DNA of 64,000 nucleotides from Chryseobacterium sp. 18061 (GCA_902706205.1 CACSKA010000002.1:248001-312000), one strand, 5' to 3'. Counted from the stretch's first letter, positions 39,729-51,219 are shown. Numbers and translations: made by a program. The notes: generated by a model not told the origin, from the letters alone.

Positions 39729-40919
39729 TCACAGTTTGAAAGCCAGAGTGGCATTCTTGATTTTTTCGTAAACAGCCTCACTCGGCGGTTTAGGAATTGT
39801 CGCCGTCTTAGCCGCCGTTAACGCCGCCTGACAGAGAGCAGGATCGCCTCCAGCAGACGTGATGCTTTTCAACGTACCATCAGGTGCAAGACTGATGTGC
39901 AAGTCACACTGTTGTCCAGCGTAAAGCCCTGCATCATAGAGACGACTTTGAATCGCCTTACTAATCTGATTGGCATAAGCGCTGATATCCGCGCCTGTCG
40001 CCCCACCATTTGCACCACTAGTACCACTATCTTTCGAAGGCGTCCCGGAGCCTTTCGCCCCACCACCGGTTTTCGGTGCATTCTTACCTGAACTGAGATC
40101 GCCCAACAGGTCATCAACACCAGAAGCATCTTTTGCTTCAGCCGCTTTCTTGGCTGCGGCTGCTTTCGCTGCTTTCGCGGATGCTGCTTTTTCTGCCGCA
40201 GCCGCTTTGTCTGCGGCTGCTTTATCGGCGGCGGCTTTCGCGGCAGCAGCTTTTTCAGCGGCAGCGGCTTTCTTCGCGGCATCCGCGGTGGCTTTCTTCT
40301 CAGCGTCTTGCTGAGCTTTCTTAGCCGCCTCGGCTTGTGCTTTTTTCTGTGCGTCAGCAGCAGCTTTCGTCGCTTCTGCTTCGGCTTTCTTCTGAGCATC
40401 TGCGGCGGCTTTCTTCGCAGCTTCTGCTGCAACTTTTGCCTGTGAATCCGCTTTGGCTTTCGCCAATGCAGCGGCTTTCACTGCGGCTTCTTCCGCCTGT
40501 TTCTGCTGCTCTTGCGCTTTCTTCGTCGACTCTTCAGCCTGCTTCTGCGCATCGGCCTGCTTACTGGCTTCTTCCTGTGCCTTCAGACGGTCTTGTTCGA
40601 GTTGTTTCAGGCGTTCCTGCTCGGCGGCCTGCTTTTCACGCATCTCTTCCGCCTGCTGCTGCGCCTGTTTTTCACGCTGCTCTTCGGCACGACGCGCGCT
40701 GGCCTGCTGATTCTGTTGACGATTATAGTTCTGAACGACCGCACCTGGATCGACCATCACCGCGTCAATAGACGAGCCACCGCCTCCGCCTGCCGAAGCA
40801 TCTATGTGCTCATCGAACGAACTCCAAATCAGCAGTGCAATCAGAATGATATGCAGAATGACTGAAACGATGATCGCGCGTTTAAGCTTGTCGTTTTGTT
40901 GCTCGGTTGCCTTTGACAC
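39729..40919 (-). CDS. tolA: TolA, inner-membrane anchored periplasm-spanning protein
   Basis: TolA couples the TolQR motor to TolB-Pal and is exploited by colicins and filamentous phage. The 396-aa protein has one N-terminal membrane helix (about 14-34, AIIVSVILHIILIALLIWSS), a glycine hinge, a long Lys/Ala/Glu helical rod (about 60-280; many KAAADAQKKAEAEA-type repeats), and a C-terminal globular domain (about 300-396). It is 25 residues shorter than the E. coli protein (421), the difference lying in the repetitive rod. The repeats make this DNA prone to length change. Confidence 0.97.
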   Translation of the reverse strand: MSKATEQQNDKLKRAIIVSVILHIILIALLIWSSFDEHIDASAGGGGGSSIDAVMVDPGAVVQNYNRQQNQQASARRAEEQREKQAQQQAEEMREKQAAEQERLKQLEQDRLKAQEEASKQADAQKQAEESTKKAQEQQKQAEEAAVKAAALAKAKADSQAKVAAEAAKKAAADAQKKAEAEATKAAADAQKKAQAEAAKKAQQDAEKKATADAAKKAAAAEKAAAAKAAADKAAADKAAAAEKAASAKAAKAAAAKKAAEAKDASGVDDLLGDLSSGKNAPKTGGGAKGSGTPSKDSGTSGANGGATGADISAYANQISKAIQSRLYDAGLYAGQQCDLHISLAPDGTLKSITSAGGDPALCQAALTAAKTATIPKPPSEAVYEKIKNATLAFKL

Positions 40920-40955
40920 TCTCGGTTCCCAAAAACTGTTAGCCTGTCAGACGGG

Positions 40956-41387
40956 TCAGATTGGCTGGGTCATTAAACCCACTGATTTCACACCCGCGCT
41001 GTGCAACAGGTTCAGCGCTTTAATGATTTCATCGTAAGGCACATCTTTCGCGCCACCGATCAGGAAGACGGTTTTCGGATTTTCTTGCAGATGACGCTGA
41101 GCTTCAGCAACCACCTGCTCTGGCGGCAATTGTGGCATTTTATCCTGCCCCACATTGACGCTGTACTGTCCGATTCCGGAAACTTCCACAATCACCGGCG
41201 GATCGTCATTGGTACTGACGGCCTGCGACTCCGTTGCATCTGGAAGATCGACTTCCACGCTCTGCGTGATGATCGGCGCTGTCGCCATGAAGATCAGCAA
41301 CAGCACCAGCAACACATCAAGCAGCGGAACGATGTTAATTTCGGACTTCAGCTCGCGACGTCCGCGTCCACGACGTGCTCTGGCCAT
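40956..41387 (-). CDS. tolR: Tol-Pal system motor subunit TolR
   Basis: TolR is the ExbD/MotB-like partner of TolQ in the proton-driven motor. The 143-aa protein has one membrane helix (about 18-40) carrying the essential aspartate in NIVPLLDVLLVLLLIF (Asp24) and a periplasmic domain. It follows tolQ by 3 bp. Confidence 0.97.
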   Translation of the reverse strand: MARARRGRGRRELKSEINIVPLLDVLLVLLLIFMATAPIITQSVEVDLPDATESQAVSTNDDPPVIVEVSGIGQYSVNVGQDKMPQLPPEQVVAEAQRHLQENPKTVFLIGGAKDVPYDEIIKALNLLHSAGVKSVGLMTQPI

Positions 41388-41390
41388 GGT

Positions 41391-42484
<1,094 letters not shown>

Positions 42485-42590
42485 TTTACATCCCGGTAAT
42501 GCAACAAATATGTAGGCCTTTCAAACTTCGCTACTATACGCGCGGGAATGCTGGTTTGGAATGGGATAAAGTAAACGGAGAGTAAATTTT

Positions 42591-42612
42591 TATGGGCTTG
42601 AACAAGCCCATA
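42591..42612 (-). other. Perfect 10-bp hairpin between ybgE and ybgC
   Basis: TATGGGCTTG (42591-42600) and CAAGCCCATA (42603-42612) form a perfect stem 23 nt after the ybgE stop. On the minus strand A residues follow, not T, so it is not a standard intrinsic terminator for cydABX-ybgE. Confidence 0.5.
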
Positions 42613-42634
42613 GCGATTAACGGATGTTTCTGAA

Positions 42635-42928
42635 TCAGGCGAAGAAGAAAAACAGTCCGGCGACGAGAACAAGGTCGGCAATCAGCGGGCAGAAAATCCC
42701 CTGCCAGTGAATCGCCTTCGGGCGGAAACCGACGCCGTGGATCACGCCAGCACAAACGGCCCACATGATCAGAAAGCCGTGCCAGATTTCCAGCTCGCTG
42801 GTTTTCGCCGCAAAGCGCGACGGGTCCCAGATAACGCACCCTGCCAATGCCAGTGCCATCAGTAACGAAAGGGCCCGTAACGGGCCCTTATCCATTACCG
42901 CATATAACATCGCGATAATTTTACTCAT
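42635..42928 (-). CDS. ybgE: YbgE, small membrane protein of the cyd operon
   Basis: This 97-aa protein has three hydrophobic helices (LRALSLLMALALAGCVIW, IWHGFLIMWAVCAGVIHGVGF, PLIADLVLVAGLFFFF) and matches E. coli YbgE in length and place. It is encoded just after cydX with stop and start overlapping (TAATGA). The role is uncertain; it travels with bd-I oxidase genes. Confidence 0.94.
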   Translation of the reverse strand: MSKIIAMLYAVMDKGPLRALSLLMALALAGCVIWDPSRFAAKTSELEIWHGFLIMWAVCAGVIHGVGFRPKAIHWQGIFCPLIADLVLVAGLFFFFA

Positions 42929-43035
42929 TAATGATCTTCTTGTTGTCCAGACTCAATGTGCTCGAGCGCCAGTGCGGTGATCACACCAAATGCACAAGCA
43001 AGCAGCGTTCCCAGAATCCATGCGAAGTACCACAT
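42928..43035 (-). CDS. cydX: CydX, small subunit of cytochrome bd-I oxidase
   Basis: This 35-aa protein, MWYFAWILGTLLACAFGVIT plus ALALEHIESGQQEDH, is a single-helix subunit that stabilises the haem centres of CydAB. The start ATG is 14 nt after the cydB stop, with aGGAGc just upstream. It has the conserved N-terminal MWYFAWILG and EH motif; the tail is two residues shorter than in E. coli (37 aa). Confidence 0.96.
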   Translation of the reverse strand: MWYFAWILGTLLACAFGVITALALEHIESGQQEDH

Positions 43036-43049
43036 ACGTTGCTCCTTAC

Positions 43050-44189
43050 TTAGTACAGAGAATGGGTGTTGCGTTCAATGTCTTCTTTGGTGATACGACC
43101 GAACATCTTCCAGTAACACCAAGTGGTGTAGAGCAGGATAATCGGAACGAACACCATAGCCGCGTAAGTCATCACGTTCAGCGTCAACTGGCTGGAAGTG
43201 GCATCCCACATGGTCATACTTACATTCGGCATGGTGCTAGAAGGCATGATGAACGGGAACATAGCTACACCGGCAGTCAGGATAATGCACGCCAGAGTCA
43301 GTGAAGAGAAGATGAACGCCCAGGCGCCCTTCTCCATACGTGACATGACAACAGTCAGCAGCGGCAGAACCACACCCAGAGCAGGGATTACCCACAGAAT
43401 CGGCATGTTTTTAAAGTTCACCAGCCATGCGCCTGCTTCACGAGCCACTTCTTTGGTCAGTGGGTTAGACGGTGCAGTATGGTCCAGCGCGGATTTCACC
43501 ACGTAGCCATCAATACCGTACATCACCCAAACGCCTGCCAGTGCGAAGCACACCAGCGTAACCAGCGCTGCAACCTGCGAGGTCGCACGAGCACGCAGGT
43601 GCAGCTCGCCAACGGTACGCATTTGCAGGTAGGTCGCGCCCTGAGTCAGGATCATCGCCACGCTAACAATACCAGCCAGCAGACCAAATGGGTTCAGCAG
43701 CTGGAAGAAATTGCCAGTGTAGTAAAGACGCATGTACTCATCGAGGTGGAACGGTACGCCTTGCAGCAAGTTACCGAACGCTACGCCAATCACCAGCGGT
43801 GGAACGAAGCTACCAATGAAGATGCCCCAGTCCCACATGTTGCGCCAGCGGGTGTCTTCAATCTTAGAACGGTAATCAAACCCGACTGGACGGAAGAACA
43901 ATGATGCCAACACCAGAATCATCGCCACGTAGAAACCCGAGAACGCGGCGGCGTAGATCATTGGCCAAGCGGCAAACAACGCGCCACCGGCGGTGATCAA
44001 CCACACCTGGTTACCGTCCCAGTGTGGGGCGATGGAGTTGATCATGATTCGACGTTCGGTGTCATTACGACCGAGGAACCGGGTGAGCATGCCCACCCCC
44101 ATGTCGAAACCATCGGCAACGGCAAAACCGATTAGCAGAATACCAACCAGCAGCCACCAGATAAAACGCAATACTTCATAATCGAACAT
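43050..44189 (-). CDS. cydB: Cytochrome bd-I ubiquinol oxidase subunit II
   Basis: CydB is the structural partner of CydA in the high-affinity quinol oxidase. The 379-aa protein has about nine membrane helices, and starts MFDYEVLRFIWWLLVGILLI with the conserved GFDMGVGML. It follows cydA by 15 bp, giving cydA-cydB-cydX-ybgE. Confidence 0.98.
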   Translation of the reverse strand: MFDYEVLRFIWWLLVGILLIGFAVADGFDMGVGMLTRFLGRNDTERRIMINSIAPHWDGNQVWLITAGGALFAAWPMIYAAAFSGFYVAMILVLASLFFRPVGFDYRSKIEDTRWRNMWDWGIFIGSFVPPLVIGVAFGNLLQGVPFHLDEYMRLYYTGNFFQLLNPFGLLAGIVSVAMILTQGATYLQMRTVGELHLRARATSQVAALVTLVCFALAGVWVMYGIDGYVVKSALDHTAPSNPLTKEVAREAGAWLVNFKNMPILWVIPALGVVLPLLTVVMSRMEKGAWAFIFSSLTLACIILTAGVAMFPFIMPSSTMPNVSMTMWDATSSQLTLNVMTYAAMVFVPIILLYTTWCYWKMFGRITKEDIERNTHSLY

Positions 44190-44204
44190 TTGACGACTCC
44201 TGTC

Positions 44205-45773
44205 TTAGCGTGCCGGCTGAGTAGACGCTGGGGTCTGCTCAAAGTGGTAACGACCGGTTTTCAGGCTGCTTGGTCCCAGACGTGCAAACTTGAACATCAG
44301 GAACATTTCAGCCACCAGGAACACGGTGTACAGACCACAAATAAGCAGCATCGAGAAAAGCACATCGCCGGTCGTCAGGGATGAGTTCGCCACAGCGGTT
44401 GGCAGAACTTCACCGATAGCCCAAGGCTGACGGCCATATTCCGCCACAAACCAACCGGATTCGATAGCAATCCACGGCAGCGGGATCCCGTACAGTGCGG
44501 TGCGCAACAGCCATTTTTTCTGACCGATACGGTTTCGAATCACAGACCAGAACGACGCCGCAATAATCAGCAGCATGATGATGCCGCAGCCAACCATGAT
44601 ACGGAAGGCGAAGTACAGCGGCGCAACGCGAGGAATCGAGTCTTTAGTCGCCAGCTGAATCTGTGCTTCCGTCGCGTCAGAGACGTTCGGGGTATAGCGT
44701 TTCAACAGCAGGCCGTAACCCAGGTCTTTTTTCACACTGTTGAACTCATCGCGAACGGTCTGATCTTTAGAACCAGAACGCAGCTGTTCCAACAGAGAAT
44801 ACGCTTTCATTCCGTTACGGATACGCTCTTCATGCTGCGCCAGCAGGTCTTTCAGGCCAGTAACCTGTTTATCGACTGAGCGGGTAGCGATGATACCCAG
44901 CGCGTAAGGAATTTGAATTGAGAAGTGGTTTTCCTGCGCATCCTGGTCCGGAATACCAAACAGCGTAAACGACGCCGGAGCCGGCTGCGTTTCCCATTCA
45001 GCTTCAATAGCGGCCAGTTTGGTTTTCTGCACGTCACCCATTTCATAACCGGATTCATCACCCAGCACGATAACGGAGAGGATAGCGGCCATACCGAAGC
45101 TCGCCGCGATGGCGAAAGAGCGCTTGGCGAACGGGAAGTCGCGGTTACGCAGCATATAGTAGGAGCTGATACCCAGGATGAACATCGCGCCACACACGTA
45201 GCCGGATGCCACGGTGTGAACGAATTTCACTTGTGCAACAGGGTTCAGGATAAGCTCAGAGAAGCTCACCATTTCCATGCGCATGGTTTCAAAGTTGAAA
45301 TCGGAGGCGACTGGGTTTTGCATCCAGCCGTTCGCGACGAGGATCCACAGCGCGGACATGTTTGAACCCAGCGCAACGAGCCATGTCACCGCCATATGCT
45401 GGACTTTGCCCAGACGGTCCCAACCGAAGAAGAACAGACCTACAAAGGTGGATTCGAGGAAGAAGGCCATCAAACCTTCAATGGCCAGTGGCGCACCGAA
45501 GATATCGCCCACATAGTGAGAAAAATAAGACCAGTTAGTCCCGAACTGGAACTCCATGGTCAGACCGGTAGCCACACCCAGCGCAAAGTTGATACCAAAC
45601 AACTTGCCCCAGAACTTGGTCATATCTTTATAAATCTGTTTGCCGGAAAGGACGTAAACCGTTTCCATAATGGCCAGCAGGAACGCCATACCGAGCGTCA
45701 GTGGCACAAATAGGAAGTGGTACATCGCGGTCAAGGCAAACTGTAAGCGCGACAGTTCGACTATATCTAACAT
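44205..45773 (-). CDS. cydA: Cytochrome bd-I ubiquinol oxidase subunit I
   Basis: CydA carries haems b558, b595 and d, oxidises ubiquinol and reduces O2 at low oxygen. The 522-aa protein retains haem ligands His19 ([12 protein letters not shown]), His186 ([11 protein letters not shown]) and the Met393 region (FRIMVGCG). It also has [13 protein letters not shown] and the long Q-loop (about 250-330). I take the second of two adjacent ATGs (45773), matching E. coli and the ribosome-site spacing. Confidence 0.98.
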   Translation of the reverse strand: MLDIVELSRLQFALTAMYHFLFVPLTLGMAFLLAIMETVYVLSGKQIYKDMTKFWGKLFGINFALGVATGLTMEFQFGTNWSYFSHYVGDIFGAPLAIEGLMAFFLESTFVGLFFFGWDRLGKVQHMAVTWLVALGSNMSALWILVANGWMQNPVASDFNFETMRMEMVSFSELILNPVAQVKFVHTVASGYVCGAMFILGISSYYMLRNRDFPFAKRSFAIAASFGMAAILSVIVLGDESGYEMGDVQKTKLAAIEAEWETQPAPASFTLFGIPDQDAQENHFSIQIPYALGIIATRSVDKQVTGLKDLLAQHEERIRNGMKAYSLLEQLRSGSKDQTVRDEFNSVKKDLGYGLLLKRYTPNVSDATEAQIQLATKDSIPRVAPLYFAFRIMVGCGIIMLLIIAASFWSVIRNRIGQKKWLLRTALYGIPLPWIAIESGWFVAEYGRQPWAIGEVLPTAVANSSLTTGDVLFSMLLICGLYTVFLVAEMFLMFKFARLGPSSLKTGRYHFEQTPASTQPAR

Positions 45774-46109
45774 CATGACTCCTTGCTCATCGCATGAAGA
45801 CTCCGAGAGTGAAACCCGTTAGAAAGGATTCACACGCATGCCCCAATACAAAATTATTTGCTTCCCGCTTCGCTGCCGCTGTCACGATGTGAACGCGGCG
45901 ATGAGCAAAGGTTACAAATACGTTAATAAAAAACCCAAATTGATCCCTTGAATATATTACGCCGTAAAACCCTTACAATAAACAGGTTTTTATTGAACCG
46001 GATTTACGTTTTTCGACGCTGATCAATATATAGCTAAGATGACTCATTTCGACCACTTTGATCCGCGACAATTTACCGCTTTATCTCGCATTTATCCAAG
46101 GTTTGCGCC

Positions 46110-46123
46110 TTGATTTAAATCAA
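46110..46123. promoter_or_regulatory. FNR box upstream of cydA
   Basis: TTGATTTAAATCAA is a perfect match to the FNR consensus TTGAT-N4-ATCAA, about 340 bp upstream of the cydA start. E. coli cydA is repressed by FNR under strict anaerobiosis and activated by ArcA at low oxygen. Confidence 0.85.
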
Positions 46124-46234
46124 TTTTACAATTACATGTTAATTGTGTATGCACTTGATGGTGCATAGTAAAATCAATGTTAAAAACATGTTTTTATGAT
46201 GACGTTGCCGGTTATCAAATAAGGAATAATTAGA

Positions 46235-46333
46235 ATGAGAGGTAATTCATTTTTAACCACCGTCGCGATACGGTGTTGTGAAGGGTGGGCTCTGGAAGCA
46301 GGCAAAGGACATTCCCCTTTTTTCAGCGGATAA
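46235..46333 (+). CDS. Candidate 32-aa small ORF upstream of cydA
   Basis: An ATG-started frame of 32 codons encodes MRGNSFLTTVAIRCC followed by EGWALEAGKGHSPFFSG. AGGA lies 10 nt before the ATG. It has no hydrophobic helix long enough for a membrane protein and I recognise no family. It is divergent from cydA and convergent with mngB. It could equally be chance ORF in promoter DNA. Confidence 0.3.
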   Translation: MRGNSFLTTVAIRCCEGWALEAGKGHSPFFSG

Positions 46334-46404
46334 GTATAGCTGCTTTTATTACATTTTATTCACCATAATGAGTTTTAAAATTAACAACGCTGCGTGATTA
46401 TCGG

Positions 46405-46437
46405 ATAAAACAAAAACGACCACGCATAGCGTGGTCG
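46405..46437 (-). terminator. Intrinsic terminator of mngAB
   Basis: CGACCACGC (46417-46425) and GCGTGGTCG (46429-46437) form a 9-bp stem with a 3-nt loop. The minus strand continues TTTTTGTTTT. It separates mngAB from cydA. Confidence 0.9.
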
Positions 46438-46453
46438 GGTATCGTTTGCGGAG

Positions 46454-49090
46454 TTATTCATCAATCCTGATGCGCCAGGTCCGTGATTGTCCTGGTCTGA
46501 AACGTATCGGCTGGCCATGCATCTGACTCCCCTCCCCTGGCAACTGCTCATCCATGCCCGTTTCTTCACATACGGGGTGATGATGATTAAACCGCATCAC
46601 CGACTCACAACATTCGCTGTCGGACGGGTTAAACAACCTGATAATCAGCGCCTCGTCGTCTTCCGCCTTTTTCAACGCGCTGAGCTGGCATCCCGTGGCC
46701 GGGAGCGTACACAGACTGAACGTTTCCGGCGCGGTAATCGCCGTGCGGTTCAGTTTCATCGCATCCCACGGGATTTTGTTGTAGCACTGCACTGGCGTCA
46801 GCCAGCTGCGCGCCTGCTGCGCCACGCCGGCATTCAACGCCGAGCCACTGAACGGCAGCAGGCTGAAACGGCAATGCAGTTCGCCGCGTACCTGGGAATC
46901 CGGTACCGGCATTTTGATACCAGAAGGACGCCCCGGGCGCAGCAGTAAATCTTCTTTACCCAGTACCCCCACACCACGCAGCAACGTCAGGGCAAAGGCA
47001 CTTTGCGTCTCCCCGATGATTTCCACTTCACGCAGACCTTCTGTGAACAGCGCCAGTCCATTCGGCCCTTGCTGAAGTGAGGCATAGTTGAGGAAATTCC
47101 ACACCGGCACCGGCGCCTCTTTCCAGCCCTCTGCCTGCCAGACGTTCATCGCCTGATCCTGGACTGGCCGATTGAGCGAACCAAACTGAGTATCCGTCAG
47201 CACACTTTCCGCTTTATACGGGACAGGAATGCGCACCCGCACGCGGTGATCGTCAGCCTGATTCAGCACCTTCACATCAAACTCCACCCGACGGCCGTGA
47301 TGGCTGAGGGTGATGGTGGTTTCGCAGGCCAGCGACCCGCTGGTTTGACGCGCTGCGCGTTCCGCCAGATTTAGCGGCACCGCCAGCGTAGAACGTATCA
47401 CCGCCCTGCTCTGCCACGCATCGTGTGTCACCGAATGCTGATGCGTGCCTTCGGCGCTGGTAAGTAACCACTCTTCCCGCGACGGCGAGTAGTCATACTC
47501 ATCGCCGTCGTCAGAGCCGTCTTCAAACTCCAGCACCCGGTCATAAACAAGCCCGCTTTCCTTATCTTCCATTTTCAGCGTACCGTCCGCGTTAAGCGTG
47601 ATTCGCCAGGCGCTGTTTTCCAGCAGCGCATCGCTCTGTTCCGGCACGTTCGCCTGTTGTCCTTCCGCGCCCGGTAGCACATGCAGCGTCAGCCAGCCCA
47701 TCGCCGGCAGTACCTGACGCAGCTGAATGTCGTATTCCATAAACGGCTCGTAGTTGCCGTAATGGACAATCTGGCGATCCACCAGCCCTGGGTCGATTTC
47801 TCGCTTATCGCGAATAAAGTACGGCACATCCTGGCCGTCGCTGTCGGTCAGGCGGAAACGGCTGGCGCGCAGACGGATAGTGGTATTGATCGCTTCATCA
47901 CGCGGCCACGGCATCAGGTTGAACAACGTCAGCTTGTCACCCTCGCTGTGCGCCATGTTGTCGACGATTTTACGCATATAGAAGGTGACCAGGCTGTCGG
48001 CCATGTCCTCCGCCAGCCAGAAGCGACTCATGATTTCCCGATGCACTTTGTCACTACAGCAGCAGCCGATGCTGTCGTGGGCGTGATTTTTGAGGATCTC
48101 CTTCCACATTTTTTCCAGCAGACCGTGGTGATATTCAAAGCCGAGCGTCCAGGCCAGCGACGCCAGCGGTTCGAGCACATTGATGATTTTGTTTTCGATT
48201 CGCGCATGGGCGATTTTGATGTCCATCCGCGTCGAGCCGATGGTACGGTGCACGCGCATATATTTGCCGTCGTTGAACTCGCCGGTTAGCGTCGCCAGCG
48301 CATCGCGCTGCTGGTCAATCCGTTCAAACACCTCTTCAAATCGGCTCATCACAAATTCACGCTGCGGATAAATTTCCCGCAGTTTGTCCATCACCGCGAA
48401 AATGTTCTGCTGGAGCGGCATCTGATCGTGGCCGTTTGGCAGCAAAATCTCTTTGGTTTGCGAGGCTTTTTCCAGCACTTCAAAGTAGTTATCGAGACGT
48501 TTACGCAGGCCTGCTTCGTCCTCCGGTAAGTACTTACCAATCGCGTAGCCCAGGGGTAATACCTGCGTCGTCACTTCGCTGCCATCCTGACTGCGCCACA
48601 GAAACTCCGTTTTATCTGTACCGTGACGCTCCGAACAGCCGCGCCAGAACATCGCCCGTTTAATACCAAAGCCGTTATAGATATGCGGCAGCTGGCCCGA
48701 CATGCCGAAGGAATCTGGCAGATAACCAATTTTCATCGGCTCGCCGAACGACAAGCAGTCGCGCATGCCGTACATCAGGTTGCGGACAATCGATTCCCCG
48801 GCCACCACCGTGGTGTCCGTTTGCGTGTACCACGGCCCAATAATCAGCTTTCCGGCCTGAACCAGGGCTTTTACGCGGGTGTGGTTTTCCGGCTTAACGG
48901 CAAAGTAATCCTCGAGAATAGCGGTCTGTCCATCGAGCACGTAGTACTTGTATTCGGGGTCCTGCTCAAGACGCGTCAGGATCTCTTCCATATTATTGAC
49001 CAGCAAAATGCGCGACTCTTCGGTGGTGAAATACCACTCACGGTCCCAGTGCATATGCGGCGTGATGTGAACGCGAGATACAGCTTTCAT
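46454..49090 (-). CDS. mngB: Alpha-mannosidase (mannosylglycerate hydrolase), GH38
   Basis: MngB cleaves 2-O-(6-phospho-alpha-mannosyl)-D-glycerate, imported by MngA, into mannose-6-phosphate and glycerate. The 878-aa cytoplasmic GH38 enzyme (877 in E. coli) begins with the zinc-site [15 protein letters not shown] and has the nucleophile region [14 protein letters not shown], a helical middle domain and long C-terminal beta domains. It follows mngA by 22 bp. Confidence 0.96.
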   Translation of the reverse strand: MKAVSRVHITPHMHWDREWYFTTEESRILLVNNMEEILTRLEQDPEYKYYVLDGQTAILEDYFAVKPENHTRVKALVQAGKLIIGPWYTQTDTTVVAGESIVRNLMYGMRDCLSFGEPMKIGYLPDSFGMSGQLPHIYNGFGIKRAMFWRGCSERHGTDKTEFLWRSQDGSEVTTQVLPLGYAIGKYLPEDEAGLRKRLDNYFEVLEKASQTKEILLPNGHDQMPLQQNIFAVMDKLREIYPQREFVMSRFEEVFERIDQQRDALATLTGEFNDGKYMRVHRTIGSTRMDIKIAHARIENKIINVLEPLASLAWTLGFEYHHGLLEKMWKEILKNHAHDSIGCCCSDKVHREIMSRFWLAEDMADSLVTFYMRKIVDNMAHSEGDKLTLFNLMPWPRDEAINTTIRLRASRFRLTDSDGQDVPYFIRDKREIDPGLVDRQIVHYGNYEPFMEYDIQLRQVLPAMGWLTLHVLPGAEGQQANVPEQSDALLENSAWRITLNADGTLKMEDKESGLVYDRVLEFEDGSDDGDEYDYSPSREEWLLTSAEGTHQHSVTHDAWQSRAVIRSTLAVPLNLAERAARQTSGSLACETTITLSHHGRRVEFDVKVLNQADDHRVRVRIPVPYKAESVLTDTQFGSLNRPVQDQAMNVWQAEGWKEAPVPVWNFLNYASLQQGPNGLALFTEGLREVEIIGETQSAFALTLLRGVGVLGKEDLLLRPGRPSGIKMPVPDSQVRGELHCRFSLLPFSGSALNAGVAQQARSWLTPVQCYNKIPWDAMKLNRTAITAPETFSLCTLPATGCQLSALKKAEDDEALIIRLFNPSDSECCESVMRFNHHHPVCEETGMDEQLPGEGSQMHGQPIRFRPGQSRTWRIRIDE

Positions 49091-49112
49091 CTTCGTTTCC
49101 TGTTCTGTTCAG

Positions 49113-51029
49113 TTAAGGCATGACGCTATCGGGAATATATTTACCGGCTTTGACCGCCTGGCGACGCCAGAGGACAAGCACACAGGTGGAGATAGCCGCG
49201 CCGATAATGGCTGAGGCAAACCAACCTACAGCGGCCAGCACGCCACCCAGGCCGCCATCGTGCAGTAAAAAGAGTGAGAAAATACCGGCGCCCGGCGTCG
49301 ACAATCCGAGATCCATGCTGCCCACCAATGCGCCAGTGACCATTGAGCCCAGGACGAATGAGCCAATCACCCGCAGCGGATCTTCAATCGCCATCGGAAT
49401 CGCCCCTTCGGTGATACCCGCCAGCCCCAGCAACCAGGTTGATTTGCCGGTTTCAATTTCGAAGGGTTTAAACAGACGAGGCGCAATCAGGGTGGAAGCG
49501 GTGACGGTGAAGGCCGAGACCATTTTCACCGAGGCAAAAATGGCGTACGGGCCATACACGCCGTTGGCCATCGCCCCAAGGCAAAATGCATAGGCTGCTT
49601 TATTCACCGGACCGCCGAGGTCAAACGAACACATGAAGCCGAGGATCGCGCCCAGCACTAGCGCGTTGGTGCCTGACAGACCGTTCAGCCACGCGGTTAA
49701 ACCGTTGTTGACCCACGCCACCGGTTCGCCGACCACAAACAGCATCAGACTGCCTGCGCCAAGCGTACCGAGCACCGGATAGAGGTAATATGTGAGGAAG
49801 CCGTTGTAGCGATTGTTTAATCGGATGTGGTTTTTCACCCAGCGCATCAGATACCCGGCAATCAGGCCGCCCGCGACCGCGCCGAGGAAACCAGAGCCAA
49901 TCATGTTTGCCGCAAGCCCTGCCGCAAAGCCCGGCGCCAGCGCGGGTTTATCCGCCAGGGAATACGCGGTGTACGCCGCCAGCACCGGCACCATTAATAT
50001 GCCGAGCATCCCACCGCCCAGTTTGCGGTACATCCACAGCCACGAGTTTTCCTGATCGAACAAATGCTGCAAACCGAGCATTTGCGCCAGTAAAACCGCC
50101 ACCGCCAGCACCGTTCCGCCCGCGACGATCAGCGGCACGGCAAACGAAATCCCGCTCAGCAAGGCCTGCTTGAGTTCAGTTTTCAGGCTTTTAGTGTCGT
50201 GATTTTCAGTCTGAACATCGCGCTGTTCGGTGGACGGTTTCAGCGCCAGCGCCTGCTGGATAAGTGCTTCGGCATGACGAATCGGCTCAGCCACCGGCAC
50301 CGAAAGGGCCGGAATACCGTTAAAACGCTCCGATTCTTTGATCGCCACTTCTGCCGCAAAAATACAGGCCTGAGCGTTATTCAGCTGTTCGACGGTCAGG
50401 CGGTTTTCAATTCCGTTTGCGCCCTGCCGTTCGACACAGACGTTTACGCCGAGCTTCTGCCCTGCTTTTTCCAGATATTCAGCCGCCATATAGGTGTGGG
50501 CGATGCCTGCCGGACAGGCGGTAACGCAGACGATGGTTGGGGCGTTTTTCTCAACGGGCGTTGCAGCCACTTCCAGCGGCGCGTCCAGCACCCGTAATAA
50601 TTGTTCCGCAGTGGTGGCCGCACACACGGCGGCGCGCACTTCGTCGTCCACCAGCCGGGACGTCAGCGCCGTGAGCAGCTGCATATGCGTGGAACCCGCC
50701 TGCGCGGGCGGGATAGCCAGCAGCACAACCAGGTTCACCTCTTCCTCACCGTCCACGCCTTCCCACAGAATCGGCTGAGGGAGCGTCGCCACGGCAAATG
50801 CCGCTTCGTTTACGGCAAGGCTTTTGCCGTGTGGTACCGCCAAGCCTTCACCGAGCGCAGTCGGCCCTTCACTTTCACGGGCAAACACATCCCGAAGAAA
50901 ATCGTCGAGGCTGGAAATGTTACCGAGCGCAGCCAGCCGTTCGGCCAGGGCGCGGATCGTTTCATCGCGGCTGGCAAAATTGGCCTGCAAGCAGAGCGCG
51001 TCCGGGTGCGTTAACGTCGTCAGGTTCAT
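49113..51029 (-). CDS. mngA: PTS 2-O-alpha-mannosyl-D-glycerate-specific EIIABC
   Basis: MngA imports and phosphorylates mannosylglycerate. The 638-aa fructose-family PTS permease has an IIA domain (about 1-145; phospho-His in GLAVPHGKS), an IIB domain (about 163-262; phospho-Cys in VCVTACPAGIAHTYMAAEY) and an IIC membrane domain (about 280-630). The ATG at 51027-51029 follows AGGA by 5 nt; a GTG four codons earlier is the alternative. The E. coli protein is annotated about 20 residues longer at the N-terminus. Confidence 0.95.
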   Translation of the reverse strand: MNLTTLTHPDALCLQANFASRDETIRALAERLAALGNISSLDDFLRDVFARESEGPTALGEGLAVPHGKSLAVNEAAFAVATLPQPILWEGVDGEEEVNLVVLLAIPPAQAGSTHMQLLTALTSRLVDDEVRAAVCAATTAEQLLRVLDAPLEVAATPVEKNAPTIVCVTACPAGIAHTYMAAEYLEKAGQKLGVNVCVERQGANGIENRLTVEQLNNAQACIFAAEVAIKESERFNGIPALSVPVAEPIRHAEALIQQALALKPSTEQRDVQTENHDTKSLKTELKQALLSGISFAVPLIVAGGTVLAVAVLLAQMLGLQHLFDQENSWLWMYRKLGGGMLGILMVPVLAAYTAYSLADKPALAPGFAAGLAANMIGSGFLGAVAGGLIAGYLMRWVKNHIRLNNRYNGFLTYYLYPVLGTLGAGSLMLFVVGEPVAWVNNGLTAWLNGLSGTNALVLGAILGFMCSFDLGGPVNKAAYAFCLGAMANGVYGPYAIFASVKMVSAFTVTASTLIAPRLFKPFEIETGKSTWLLGLAGITEGAIPMAIEDPLRVIGSFVLGSMVTGALVGSMDLGLSTPGAGIFSLFLLHDGGLGGVLAAVGWFASAIIGAAISTCVLVLWRRQAVKAGKYIPDSVMP

Positions 51030-51136
51030 CACGATCCTCACTGTAAAAGTGTAAAAACGGCCAGTCGGCCATTCAGCTGGAAGGATCCTGCCAGATAAAA
51101 AAATACATTTATGTGATCACTTTCTCTTAAACAAAA

Positions 51137-51168
51137 AATTTGTATTTAATTTGTATTGTTTACAAATT
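51137..51168. promoter_or_regulatory. Candidate MngR operator region
   Basis: AATTTGTA occurs as direct repeats at 51137-51144 and 51148-51155 (11-bp phase) and inverted as TACAAATT at 51161-51168. The cluster lies between divergent mngA and mngR, where the MngR repressor should act. Confidence 0.6.
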
Positions 51169-51219
51169 CACCCATACAGGCATAATTCGTATTACTGATG
51201 CAGTGAGAAGGCAGACAAC

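Larger units (their letters stand above)
45774..46453. promoter_or_regulatory. Long cydA upstream regulatory region
   Basis: This 680-bp stretch contains no conventional gene. It has the FNR box at 46110-46123, AT-rich GTTAAT-type repeats around 46136-46195 that look like ArcA-binding sequence, a candidate 32-codon ORF on the plus strand (46235-46333), and the mngB terminator (46405-46437). The E. coli cydA region likewise has several promoters spread over hundreds of bases. Confidence 0.65.

Noticed and set aside
39869..40865. Several Arg/Lys- or Leu/Ser-rich frames and a repetitive DNA stretch
   Set aside because: They are frame shadows of the Lys/Ala repeats of tolA; the repetition is protein-coding and has no CRISPR-like unit and spacer structure.
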